A DNA stretch of 64,000 nucleotides from Astropecten irregularis. Taxonomy: Eukaryota; Echinodermata; Asteroidea; Paxillosida; Astropectinidae. The notes under the pieces were generated by a model. The model made no database searches. It had not been told where the DNA came from and saw only the letters and a program-made list of their open reading frames with translations. The position numbers and the translations under genes are program-made. The stretch covers positions 18,149,217 through 18,213,216 of the forward strand of contig OZ020246.1 of the NCBI GenBank assembly GCA_963971285.1, given 5' to 3'. Shown piece after piece: positions 40,478-51,549 of the stretch (position 1 is the first letter of the stretch; every line of letters begins with the position of its first letter).

Positions 40478-41353
40478 TCAAAATATAGGATATGACCGCG
40501 CGCTGCCATATATAATACACATACAGTGCAGAACGTCATAATATGATATATAAATCATTATAGATTTCGCTAAGCAAGGCAACTTCAGGTTCAAATATTC
40601 AGATATATGATCTAGACTGAAAATAAAAAGACACGTGTAATTTTCTTTTTCCTGAGTTTGCCCCAGAAACGAGCAGGCAGATTTCAAAGATCGTGTTCAA
40701 AATATAGGATTGGACAGCGCGCTGTCATATATGATAAAAGTACAGTGTAGAACGTCATAACATGATTTATAAATCATCACAGAATTCGCTAAGCAGGGCG
40801 ACTTCAGGTTCAAAAATTCAGATCTATGATCTAGACTGAAAATAAAAAGACACGTGTAATTTTGTTTTCCCTGAATTTTCCCCAGAAATGAGCAGGCAGA
40901 TTTCAAAGATCGTGTTCAAAATATAGGATTGGACAGCGCGCTGTCATATATAATACACATACAGTGTAGCACGTCATAACGTGATTTATAAATCATTGCA
41001 GATTTCGCTAAGCAGGGCGACTTCAGGTTCAAAAATTCAGATATATGATCTACATTGAAAATAAAAAGACACGTGTAATTTTGTTTTTCCTGAATTTTCC
41101 CCAGAAATGAGCAGGCAGTTTTCAAAGATCGTGTTCAAAATATAGGATTCGACTGCGTGCTGCCATATATAATACACATACAGTGTAGCACGTCAAAACG
41201 TGATTTATAAATCATTGCAGATTTCGCTAAGCAGGGCGACTTCAGGTTCAAAAATTCAGATATATGATCTACACTGAAAATAAAAAGACACGTGTCATTT
41301 TGTTTTTCCTGAGTTTGTCCCAGAAATGAGCAGCCAGATGTCAAAGATCGTGT

Positions 41354-41754
41354 TCAAAATATAGGATTTGAAAAATCCTCATGCGCTTTAACAATGGTCC
41401 CATGCACAAACCTATGCACGAAGGTGGGAACTAGGCCGAATCTTACTGACTATGACAAACATAGTCCAGGACCATTTCATGTCACAACTCATTTTTGTCC
41501 ACGCAGGCTCTACGGGCTTGCCTATAAGCCTGGCATGCGCCAGTCGTCTGGCATAGTCAGTGACATATGGTCAAGTTCCCAGCCTTCGTAATATGGTTTG
41601 TACATGGGCTCATTGCTAAAGCGCGTTAGGATTCTTTTTAGGGGGAGAATTTTGCTACGCAGGGCGACTTCAGTTTCAAAGATTCAGATCTATGATGTAA
41701 TTTTTTTTTCATGAGTTTGCCCCCCAAAAAGCAGCCAGATTTCAAAGATCGTGT
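41354..41754. repeat. Foldback-bearing satellite unit, copy 18
   Basis: This 401-bp unit has the private changes GGATTCTTTTTAGG and GAGAATTTTGC and is followed by the shortened k monomer. Confidence 0.87.
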
Positions 41755-42815
41755 TCAAAATATAGGATATGCAGAACGTCATAATATGATATATAAATGG
41801 TTATAGATTTCGCTACGCAGGGCAACTTCAGGCTCAAATATTCAGATATATGATCTAGACTGAAAATAAAAAGACACGTGTAATTTTCTTTTTCCTGAGT
41901 TTGCCCCAGAAACGAGCAGGCAGATTTCAAAGATCGTGTTCAAAATATAAGATTGGACAGCGCGCTGTCATATATGATAAAAGTACAGTGTAGAACGTCA
42001 TAACATGATTTATAAATCATCACAGAATTCGCTAAGCAGGGCGACTTCAGGTTCAAAAATTCAGATCTATGATCTAGACTGAAAATAAAAAGACACGTGT
42101 AATTTTGTTTTTCCTGAGTTTGCCCAAGAAATGAGCAGGCAGTTTTCAAAGATCGTGTTCAAAATATAGGATTAGACTGCGTGCTGCCATATATAATACA
42201 CATACAGTGTAGCACGTCATAACGTTATTTATAAATCATTGCAGATTTCGCTAAGCAGGGCGCCTTCAGGTTGAAAAATTCAGATTGATGATCTACACTG
42301 AAAATAAAAAGACACGTGTAATTTTGTTTTTCCTGAGTTTGACCCATAAATGAGCAGGCAGATTTCAAAGATCGTGTTCAAAATATAGGATTGGACAGCG
42401 CGCTGTCATATATAATACACATACAGTGTAGCACGTCATAACGTGATTTATAAATCATTGCAGATTTCGCTAAGCAGGGCGACTTCAGGTTCAAAAATTC
42501 AGATATATGATCTACACTGAAAATAAAAAGACACGTGTAATTTTGTTTTCCCTGAATTTTCCCCAGAAGTGAGCAGGCAGTTTTCAAAGATCGTGTTCAA
42601 AATATAGGATTAGACTGCGTGCTGCCATATATAATACACATACAGTGTAGCACGTCAAAACGTGATTTATAAATCATTGCAGATTTCGCTAAGCAGGGCG
42701 ACTTCAGGTTCAAAAATTCAGATATATGATCTACAGTGAAAATAAAAAGACACGTGTAATTTTGTTTTTCCTGAGTTTGCCCAAGAAATGAGCAGCCAGA
42801 TGTCAAAGATCGTGT

Positions 42816-43217
42816 TCAAAATATAGGATTTGAAAAATCCTCATGCGCTTTAACAATGGTCCCATGCACAAACCTATGCACGAAGGTGGGAACTAGGCCG
42901 AATCTTACTGACTATGACAAACATAGTCCATGACCATTTCATGGCACAACTCATTTTTGTCCACGCAGGCTCTACGGGCTTGCCTATAAGCCTGGCATGC
43001 GCCAGTCGTCTGGCATAGTCAGTGACATATGGTCAAGTTCCCAGCCTTCGTAATATGGTTTGTACATGGGCTCATTGCTAAAGCGCGTTAGGATTTTTTT
43101 TTAGGGGGAGGATTTCGCTACGCAGGGCGACTTCAGTTTCAAAGATTCAGATCTATGATGTAATTTTTTTTTCCTGAGTTTGCCCCCAAAAAAGCAGCCA
43201 GATTTCAAAGATCGTGT
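42816..43217. repeat. Foldback-bearing satellite unit, copy 19
   Basis: It carries a private ATGGCACAACTC in the centre and is followed by k and l. Confidence 0.87.
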
Positions 43218-43874
43218 TCAAAATATAGGATATGACCGCGCGCTGCCATATATAATACACATACAGTGCAGAACGTCATAATATGATATATAAATCATTA
43301 TAGATTTCGCTACGCAGGGCAACTTCAGGTTCAAATATTCAGATATATGATCTAGACTGAAAATAAAAAGACACGTGTAATTTTCTTTTTCCTGAGTTTG
43401 CCTCAGAAACGAGCAGGCAGATTTCAAAGATCGTGTTCAAAATATAGGATTGGACAGCGCGCTGTCATATATGATAAAAGTACAGTGTAGAACGTCATAA
43501 CATGATTTATAAATCATCACAGAATTCGGTAAGCAGGGCGACTTCAGGTTCAAAAATTCATATATATGATCTAGACTGAAAATAAAAAGACACGTGTAAT
43601 TTTGTTTTCCCTGAATTATCCCCAGAAATAAGCAGGCAGATTTCAAAGATCGTGTTCAAAATATAGGATTGGACAGCGCGCTGTCATATATAATACACAT
43701 ACAGTGTAGCACGTCATAACGTGATTTATAAATCATTGCAGATTTCGCTAAGCAGGGCGACTTCAGGTTCAAAAATTCAGATATATGATCTACACTGAAA
43801 ATAAAAAGACGCGTGTAATTTTGTTTTTCCTGAGTTTGACCCAGAAATGAGCAGCCAGATGTCAAAGATCGTGT

Positions 43875-44274
43875 TCAAAATATAGGATTTGAAAAATCCT
43901 CATGCGCTTTAACAATGGTCCCATGCACAAACCTATGCACGAAGGTGGGAACTAGGCCGAATGTTACTGACTATGACAAACATAGTCCATGACCATTTCA
44001 TGTCACAACTCATTTTTGTCCTCGCAGGCTCTACGGGCTTGCCTATAAGCCTGGCATGCGCCAGTCGTCTGGCATAGTCAGTGACGTATGGTCAAGTTCC
44101 CAGCCTTCGTAATATGGTTTGTACATGGGCTCATCGCTAAAGCGCGTTAGGATTTTTTTTTAGGGGGAGGATTTCGCTACGCAGGGCGACTTCAGTTTCA
44201 AAGATTCAGATCTATGATGTAATTTTTTTCCTGAGTTTGCCCCCCAAAAAGCAGCCAGATTTCAAAGATCGTGT
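43875..44274. repeat. Foldback-bearing satellite unit, copy 20
   Basis: It carries private GTCCTCGCAGG, GACGTATGG and CTCATCGCTAAAG and is followed by k and a hybrid l monomer. Confidence 0.87.
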
Positions 44275-45150
44275 TCAAAATATAGGATATGACCGCGCGC
44301 TGCCATATATAATACACATACAGTGCAGAACGTCATAATATGATATATAAATCATTATAGATTTCGCTACGCAGGGCAACTTCAGGTTCAAATATTCAGA
44401 TATATGATCTAGACTGAAAATAAAAAGACACGTGTAATTTTCTTTTTCCTGAGTTTGCCCCAGAAACGAGCAGGCAGATTTCAAAGATCGTGTTCAAAAT
44501 ATAGGATTGGACAGCGCGCTGTCATATATGATAAAAGTACAGTGTAGAACGTCATAACATGATTTATAAATCATCACAGCATTCGCTGAGCAGGGCGCCT
44601 TCAGGTTGAAAAATTCAGATTGATGATCTACACTGAAAATAAAAAGACACGTGTAATTTTGTTTTTCCTGAGTTTGACCCAGAAATGAGCAGGCAGATTT
44701 CAAAGATCGTGTTCAAAATATAGGATTGGACAGCGCGCTGTCATATATAATACACATACAGTGTAGCACGTCATAACGTGATTTATAAATCATTGCAGAT
44801 TTCGCTAAGCAGGGCGACTTCAGGTTCAAAAATTCAGATATATGATCTACACTGAAAATAAAAAGACACGTGTAATTTTGTTTTCCCTGAATTTTCCCCA
44901 GAAGTGAGCAGGCAGTTTTCAAAGATCGTGTTCAAAATATAGGATTAGACTGCGTGCTGCCATATATAATACACATACAGTGTAGCACGTCAAAACGTGA
45001 TTTATAAATCATTGCAGATTTCGCTAAGCAGGGCGACTTCAGGTTCAAAAATTCAGATATATGATCTACAGTGAAAATAAAAAGACACGTGTAATTTTGT
45101 TTTTCCTGAGTTTGCCCAAGAAATGAGCAGCCAGATGTCAAAGATCGTGT

Positions 45151-45546
45151 TCAAAATATAGGATTTGAAAAATCCTCATGCGCTTTAACAATGGTCCCAT
45201 GCACAAACCTATGCACGAAGGTGGGAACTAGGCCGAATCTTACTGACTATGACAAACATAGTCCAGGACCATTTCATGTCACAACTCATTTTTGTCCACG
45301 CAGGCTCTACGGGCTTGCCTATAAGCCTGGCATGCGCCAGTCGTCTGGCATAGTCAGTGACATAATTTTTTTATGGTCAAGTTCCCCAATATACATGGGC
45401 TCATTGCTAAAGCGCGTTAGGATTTTTTTTAGGGGGAGGATTTCGCTACGCAGGGCGACTTCAGTTTCAAAGATTCAGATCTATGATGTAATTTTTTTTT
45501 CCTGAGTTTGCCCCAAAAAAGAGCAGCCTGATTTCAAAGATCGTGT
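45151..45546. repeat. Foldback-bearing satellite unit, copy 21 (rearranged right arm)
   Basis: The right arm is altered: GACATAATTTTTTTATGG replaces the usual GACATATGG, and the segment between AGTTCCC and ACATGGGCTC is shortened. It is the copy nearest the array edge and the most changed. Confidence 0.87.
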
Positions 45547-47250
45547 TCAAAATATAGGATATGACCGCGCGCTGCCATAATACACATACAGTGTAGAACG
45601 TCATAATATGATATATAAATCATTATAGATTTCGCTACGCAGGGCGACTTCAGGCTCAAATATTCAGATCTATGATCTAGACTGAAAATAAAAAGACACG
45701 TGTAATTTTCGTTTTCCTGAGTTTACCCCAGAAACGAGCAGGCAGATTTCAAAGATCGTGTTCAAAATATAGGATTGGACAGCGCGCTGTCATGATAAAC
45801 GTACAGTGTAGAACGTCATAACATTATATATAAATCATTACATAATTCGCTAAGCAGGGCGACTTCAGGTTCAAAAATTCAGATCTATGATCTAGACTGA
45901 AAATAAAAAGACACGTGTAATTTTGTTTTTCCTGAGTTTGCTCCAGAAATGAGCAGCCAGATTTCAAAGATCGTGGTCAAAATATAGGACTTGGCCGCGC
46001 GCTGCCAAATATGATACACATTATAGTGTAGAGCGTATTAACACGATATATAAATCATTAACGATTTCGCTACGCAGGGCGACTTCAGGTTGAAAAATTC
46101 AGATCTCCGATCTAGACTGAAAATAAAAAGACTCGTGTAATTGGAATTTTCCTCAGGTTGCCCCCCTAGAAACTAGCAGGCAGATTGCAAAGATTGTGTT
46201 CAAAATATAGGATTTTACAGCGCGTGTAAGAGAACGATGCAGCGTGATATATAAATTATCTCATATTTCACTTCAGTTTCAAAGATTCAGATCTATGATG
46301 TAATTTTTTTTCCTGAGTTTGCCCCGAAAAAGAGCAGCCAGATTTCAAAGATCGTGTTCAAAATATAGGATATGACCGCGCGCTGCCATATATAATACAC
46401 ATACAGTGCAGAACGTCATAATATGATATATAAATCATTATAGATTTCGCTACGCAGGGCAACTTCAGGCTCAAATATTCAGATATATGATCTAGACTGA
46501 AAATAAAAAGACACGTGTAATTTTCTTTTTCCTGAGTTTGCCCCAGAAACGAGCAGGCAGATTTCAAAGATCGTGTTCAAAATATAAGATTGGACAGCGC
46601 GCTGTCATATATGATAAAAGTACAGTGTAGAACGTCATAACATGATTTATAAATCATCACAGAATTCGCTAAGCAGGGCGACTTCAGGTTCAAAAATTCA
46701 GATCTATGATCTAGACTGAAAATAAAAAGACACGTGTAATTTTGTTTTTCCTGAGTTTGCTCCAGAAATGAGCAGCCGGATTTCAAAGATCGTGGTCAAA
46801 ATATAGGACTTGGCCGCGCGCTGCCAAATATGATACACATTATAGTGTAGAGCGTATTAACACGATATATAAATCATTAACGATTTCGCTACGCAGGGCG
46901 ACTTCAGGTTGAAAAATTCAGATCTCCGATCTAGACTGAAAATAAAAAGACTCGTGTAATTGGAATTTTCCTCAGGTTGCCCCCCTAGAAACTAGCAGGC
47001 AGATTGCAAAGATTGTGTTTAAAATATAGGATTTTACAGCGCGTGTAAGAGAACGATGCAGCAAAAATAAAAAGACTCGTGTATTTGGAATTTTGCTCAT
47101 TTTGCCCTAGAATTCTGAAGGTAGAATGAAAAGATTGTGATGAGATTGTACGACTTGACAGCGCGCTGCCATATTCATAATACACAGGGAACGACGCACC
47201 ATGATCTATAAATCATCACATACTACACTAAGTGGGCCCATTTCAAGTTT
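45547..47250. repeat. Decayed edge of the satellite array
   Basis: Monomers here are clearly more diverged (AGGACTTGGCCGCGCG, GATCTCCGATCTAGAC, ACTCGTGTAATTGGAA) and some are truncated. A fragment about 0.29 kb long (45,961-46,243) recurs at 46,780-47,062, an offset of 819 bp. Its right end falls in GAACGATGCAGC, where the first copy continues GTGATAT and the second jumps to AAAATAAAAAGAC. The last recognisable satellite motifs (GACAGCGCGCTGCCATAT and ATCTATAAATCATCACAT) lie at about 47,158-47,222. Beyond about 47,250 the monomer can no longer be followed. Confidence 0.85.
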
Positions 47251-48530
47251 ACAAACACATGTCAACGTAACATTTTGAGCAGAAACAAGGCTATTAGTAG
47301 GCTGTTATTCTCGTCTTCGGCCATCTATCCGTGCATCCGAAAAAATGGCATCTTCGTTACCGTATTTATTCCATAATTTCCCTCAAAAATCAAAGCCCTG
47401 CCCTCTTTCCACAAATTTAACCTTACTCATAATGTAGGTGACACCATGTAAACGTATGTTTAGGAAGGCCCACGTCTCTTTACAAAAAGTTGTTTTTATT
47501 GTCTTTATCCTTTAAAGTAACCCTTACCTTAATGGGGGAATACCGCCGCTCGATTGGACTCGGGTCTCGACAGTGGGGAGTCCAATGTCACCACCTCAAC
47601 CAAGATTCATCGCTGCCCGGGACTCGCTGATGTATCCAGTTGCCGTATAGTTACTCCCCCTACACGCAGCCAACCAGACATTGCAGTTATTTCAATTCAG
47701 AGCGGTTCGCCATCCGGTACGATACCGGGCGGCCACAGCCAAAGTAGTCAAATGCAACGAAGGTGAGTAGGTGTGTTCTAAGCCTGCGGTGGAGGTAGGA
47801 CCTATTGCCGGTCAGCATCCCATATCAAGTCAGAAAAAAGGGCGAGACCTATACACCATTAACCTACAACTCTGCAACCTTATACTACATGACTGTATAC
47901 TACTTACCGCATATCGAGTTAGTCAATTGCAACCATTTTAAGCACGTCGTGAATTTCCACCCGACTGACCACCGTGAATAGCGCATATACGACCAAGGGA
48001 ATGCGCCTCTCTCGGCAGTGCTTGCAGAAGGAATTGTAAATTAGCAAATTTATACAAACAGTGACTATAATAATGCTCATTGTTATAACAGGTATATCCT
48101 AATGTTTTCAACAATGCAAATTCCTTTTATTGTACGTGCCGCAAATCGTCCCCGCAACGGATAATAGCGCTCCGCACTAACGACGTCACAAAATCCCCGG
48201 ATGTCAGACAAACATTGTCTCACACACGTAGTGTACATGCACGTGCACACACACACGTTTGCATGGTTGCAATGTTCGGCTGAGATCCGGTGCTATTTTT
48301 AGCGCAAGTGCGGAGCGCTATAAGGGGGTTATCCCACTGTAAAGAAATAAGTTCATGTGTGATTCTTTCGAGATTGTCCTCCAGACGGATATGCGCTATG
48401 TAGACAATTACTGTTGAAAGGACCACAACGTCACCAGACTAAACATAATTATCGATATCTCCAAAATGCAACGACAGATCGGCGTTTCTGCAAAGCGGAG
48501 TTTGAAAGTTTAATTTATTTCATCAGGCTT
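47250..48530. other. Single-copy flank next to the satellite
   Basis: No supported gene lies here. The stretch has higher GC from about 47,530 to 48,420, including a possible exon described separately, and a small CA/TG-rich patch at 48,217-48,260. Neither satellite monomers nor clear transposon ends are visible. Confidence 0.6.
47533..47762 (+). other. Possible exon of an unknown plus-strand gene (weak)
   Basis: A frame without stops runs for about 77 codons and ends at AACGAAG followed by GTGAGTAGG, a good match to the splice donor consensus. The translation is rich in serine, threonine and proline (for example QPDIAVISIQSGSPSGTIPG) and has no recognised domain. No convincing acceptor or neighbouring exon was found, and the first in-frame candidate start is not ATG. 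It may be chance in a GC-richer patch. Confidence 0.15.
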
Positions 48531-48652
48531 GAACTAGTCTTGGTCCAAGATAACGTAATGCGAGCAGCTGGGTCAAATGAAGTCACGAGAGGGCGCAATG
48601 GCACGATAGGGTCCGTTATCGAGCTTTACAGTCTTGGACCAAGACTAAGTTT
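48531..48652. repeat. Short inverted-repeat element with palindromic ends
   Basis: GAACTAGTCTTGGTCCAAGA at 48,531-48,550 is matched in reverse complement by TCTTGGACCAAGACTAAGTT at 48,632-48,651. Each arm is itself almost palindromic (AGTCTTGGACCAAGACT at 48,630-48,646). About 120 bp in all, it is too short to carry a gene and may be a very small MITE. A related CTTGGTCCAAG occurs near 56,824. Confidence 0.45.
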
Positions 48653-48879
48653 TAAGTAGATGGATATTGACGCATTCAAACCAACGAGTGCATAAAGAAC
48701 GCCAATTTCCCTTCACGGAAAGACGTGTTTCCGAGGTGCGATATCTCAGACAGACGTCTTTTCGAGATAATTATCTCGGAGTCTCAGAAACTTGGATGGT
48801 CACTTTGAGCTTTCTCCCCCTTTTTTGTTACATACATATCTGATTTTTAAACATGATACAAAGGCAACGACAAAAACGT

Positions 48880-48955
48880 TTAAAGGTAATAATTATCACA
48901 CTTTGGTTTTGTCAAAGAAATAGAAATAAATTCATAGGCATTTTAAAAAATATAT
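48880..48955 (+). mobile_element. Fragment of a TTAAAGGT-ended dispersed repeat
   Basis: The run TTAAAGGTAATAATTATCAC and the following CTTTGGTTTTGTCAAAGAAAT resemble the left end of the element at 52,490. Only about 75 bp can be matched. Confidence 0.45.
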
Positions 48956-49602
48956 CTCGAAAACTCACATTTTAAATAAAAGAATACTTCTACTTTTTGT
49001 ATTACTAGGCCGGTGTCACCTGAGCTCGTGACACGGGTGTCCCACAGGCCACCGTCCTGGCCCCATAATTACTGTTCATACTTGATATAAGTGATCTCCC
49101 TCAGGGAATTGAATCCCGTGAAGTACGTCTTTTCGCTGACGACTGCTTAGAAACCTGTACAGCTGTCGCCAAAATTGCTCAAGGCAACTACATACAAAGC
49201 CCAGATAGGAATACTGCGCCTTCGTGTGGGACACCGAAAAAAAAAACTGCGTAAAACGATTACATGAATTTAAATAATGCCGGAGCACGCGGAACCTAAG
49301 AAATAAAAAATGAGTCAGATATCAGACTGAGCAGCTGGTTTTACCTTTAATCATTCCGTATCATCCCTTGACACATACAATAAAAGGTATTCAACAATTA
49401 ATCGATATATATTAAGTATATCGTGACTATCCATGTGGTGATCACCTCAATCTTAATTAAATTGACCAGAATGCAAATCAGAGCGGCCTTACCAGTAGCA
49501 AGTGTTGTCTCTGCAGTTTGTATATTACTTTTTTTTTATTAATTTAACTTTTATAACCAAAATCTTTAGAGAGATAATTTTAGGCTATAAGGCTATTAAT
49601 TA
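48956..49602. other. AT-rich intergenic stretch
   Basis: I see no supported gene or clear repeat. A minus-strand frame at 49,076-49,288 has no recognised domain or splice context. Confidence 0.5.
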
Positions 49603-50716
49603 TATACTATAGGTTTTCCCGGTTATTTTCGGCAAATGAGCGGACAATTTAAACGCTGCGTCATTCCATTTCGCGTGAAACTGCAAGGCACCTCAAAATA
49701 GTCATTCGATTTCATTTTATGTGCAAGCAAATGTTCACAAGGGTCAGGCGATTAAATAGAATCGCCTTTCAATAAAAAATTCCATTCAAACAGCATTCAA
49801 ATTCGCAACGGCTTTTGGCAGCGTGCGCTTAGTCATTCGAATTCGTTTTGGGGCAGGCATTTCTGTGAATTGTTCAGCAAAGTTAGCGTTCTGTCTGAAA
49901 TTATGAATGTACCGCAAGAATAAAAAGGGTATAGAATGGTTCACTTCTTGTATGGAAACCACTTATGTGATGTCCCCTGACGACAATTGTTTGTAATTGA
50001 AAAATCCTCGAAAATAATGGCAGCTTTCGGTCGCTGTACGAGAGAATATCTAATCCTCGAAAATAATGGCAGCTTTCGGTCGCTGTACGAGAGAATATCT
50101 AATGTTGACGGTTGATTGATGCATTCGAATGATTTAGATTACATTGAGCTTGCAGTCAATTTGAACATCAACACCATGATTTTCAATACACATCCATGGC
50201 ACCAATCCTCTCTTGAGAATAAACAAATAACAAATCTAAGAAATATAGAAATTCATGGAAAGGGAAAATGACACAAGATACAAAGAAATAAACAGGTGTA
50301 AAAGGGTTTGCATGTGTTTGCAACGTATTTGAGATCCGGACGAAGAGCGAGGTTGGTCGGAGGAGGGGCTATTCATTTCAAAATGGATGATGAGATGCGA
50401 CACCATTGCAATACACTGCAATAAAGGGGTTTGCATTTGTTTGCTCATTTTGCGAAATTGGTTGTCTCAAAACGAAAACGTAAGTAACGATCTGTATAAA
50501 TCGTTGTTTGCGGTTACTCTGCTAAATTGAATGCCGATTTTGCATGGCTAAACTGAACGACAGTTGAATTTAATTGAATGCAATGCTATATAAATACGGA
50601 TGCATCAAAGTGAAATCGAGTGACGGTTTCAACCGAGGAGGCAAAATCACGTCAACACGAATGCGTGAAAATGAAATTGGCCGCTCATTTGCCGAAAATG
50701 ACCGGGAAAACCTATA
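49603..50716. mobile_element. Non-autonomous DNA transposon, 1.1 kb, 43-bp terminal inverted repeats
   Basis: The left end at 49,608-49,650 begins TATAGGTTTTCCCGGTTATT and is matched in reverse complement by 50,674-50,716 at 41 of 43 positions. TTAATTA occurs just outside both ends (49,596-49,602 and 50,717-50,723), a possible 7 to 8-bp target duplication if five bases of the left end (49,603-49,607) belong to the element. No transposase frame is present, so it would have depended on a related autonomous element. The superfamily cannot be named from these ends. It contains the 49-bp tandem duplication described next. Confidence 0.8.
50003..50103. repeat. 49-bp perfect tandem duplication
   Basis: The segment beginning AATCCTCGAAAATAATGGCA at 50,003 is repeated without change from 50,052. 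It lies inside the 1.1-kb transposon. The lack of differences suggests a recent slippage event, or an assembly artefact. Confidence 0.85.
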
Positions 50717-51470
50717 TTAATTAATTTCATTGTTCGCATTATTTATTTCCTGAAAATTGTCAATTGTGAAATTTGTATAATACACAGAGTGACCGACTAA
50801 CCCAAATGACCCATCCACAGACATGGAGCCCGAAGCACCTGCCGGCTGACCATTTTGACCCATCTAATGACAGACCAACCGAATGACTAACTCATTGACC
50901 AACCAACACATAAACCAAAAGCCCAACCACCTAAAAGTATTTTCTGTATTACCTAAGCACATAAAACTGATAGTGAATCAAGGTTCTATAGCTCTGCCAT
51001 TAATATCTAAGTGCACATTATAGACTCGTTTCGTTCACGTTTCAAGCGTAATGACTAATAATGATCATAGTATTAATTATTCCTTTAGATTCCACAAGAG
51101 GACGACAATCCTATAGATTTGTTTACAAAGACAGAATACAAAGAAGCTACAAAACATCATCGTATTTGCACACAGTATACAATCAATATCTTAAATTTAA
51201 GTGAAAGATTTTATGATTTTATTTTTAAGGTAGATAGGCCATTGTATGTTTTTCCTCCTCCCGCTTACGGTTAAAATTTTTCTGTTCTGTTTTTATCCCT
51301 CTCAGGTTAATTTGTTTACCCCTGGTATATCCCACTCCTCTACTGATAAATATGCCAGCACTTTGGCCTAGTTCATTCAAGTCCCAAAAATTACAATAAA
51401 CAACACTGACGCATCAGCTGAATGCATAGGGCCATGATTCTATTGAGATTGCGTGTTTGGCAATGTGTTT
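50717..51470. other. Intergenic stretch with a degenerate GACCAACC-type repeat
   Basis: From about 50,789 to 50,935 there are imperfect repeats built on GACCNACC and GACTAACC (for example TGACCAACCAACAC). The rest is AT-rich without a supported gene. A similar CCAACC-rich patch occurs at 58,133-58,186. Confidence 0.45.
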
Positions 51471-51528
51471 TACTGTAGTTTTCCTGTAGTTTTCCGGTGT
51501 TTTCCAGTGTTTTCCAGTGTTTTCCGGT
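51471..51528. repeat. Short tandem repeat, unit about 10 bp
   Basis: Five to six imperfect copies of TGTTTTCCAG or TGTAGTTTTCC lie head to tail. Confidence 0.65.
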
Positions 51529-51549
51529 AATTAGTATGACCGGCGTAGA

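Larger units (their letters stand above)
33000..45546. repeat. Satellite block 5: diverged HOR class (foldback unit then k and l monomers)
   Basis: Here the foldback unit is followed by two subtypes not found further left: k (GGATATGACCGCGCG, GTGCAGAACGTCATAATATG) and l (ATATGATAAAAGTACAG, AACGTCATAACATG). The order foldback-k-l starts at 33,000, 34,061, 36,872, 37,933, 40,085, 41,354, 42,816 and 43,875. At 34,061 and 43,875 the l-like member is a hybrid. Subtypes from the left blocks are mixed in between, so exchange between classes has continued. One k monomer (41,755-41,939) is about 34 bp short. The k and l types have lost the outer CACGT/ACGTG dyad but keep the inner ATAAATCA palindrome or a close form of it. 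Confidence 0.85.
1..47250. repeat. 219-bp satellite DNA, tandem array with higher-order structure
   Basis: A head-to-tail tandem array fills the left three quarters of the window and is cut by the left edge. The basic monomer is 219 bp; I place its start at TCAAAATATAGGAT, for example at 596, 815 and 1034. By spacing there are about 200 units. Each monomer contains, in order, CATATATAATACACA, a dyad of the form CACGT-4 bp-ACGTG, the perfect palindrome TGATTTATAAATCA, TTCGCTAAGCAGGGCG, ACACTGAAAATAAAAAGAC, an E-box palindrome ACACGTGT in most copies, and CAAAGATCGTG. Copies differ by a few per cent and fall into recurring subtypes. The length, homogeneity and HOR order are typical of centromeric, pericentromeric or subtelomeric satellites in general; which of these applies cannot be read from the sequence. 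Confidence 0.97.

Noticed and set aside
1253-45546. The foldback units as independent insertions of a mobile element
   Set aside because: All copies share the same junctions and the same missing monomer segment, which points to one event followed by amplification.
185-46786. Over a hundred minus-strand 69 to 74-codon frames as a gene family
   Set aside because: They begin with TTG, recur only because the monomer is 73 codons long, and subtype differences change amino acids freely. No promoter or splice context sets them apart from the satellite.
1-47250. CRISPR array
   Set aside because: Units are 219 bp with no unique spacers, and the context is eukaryotic.
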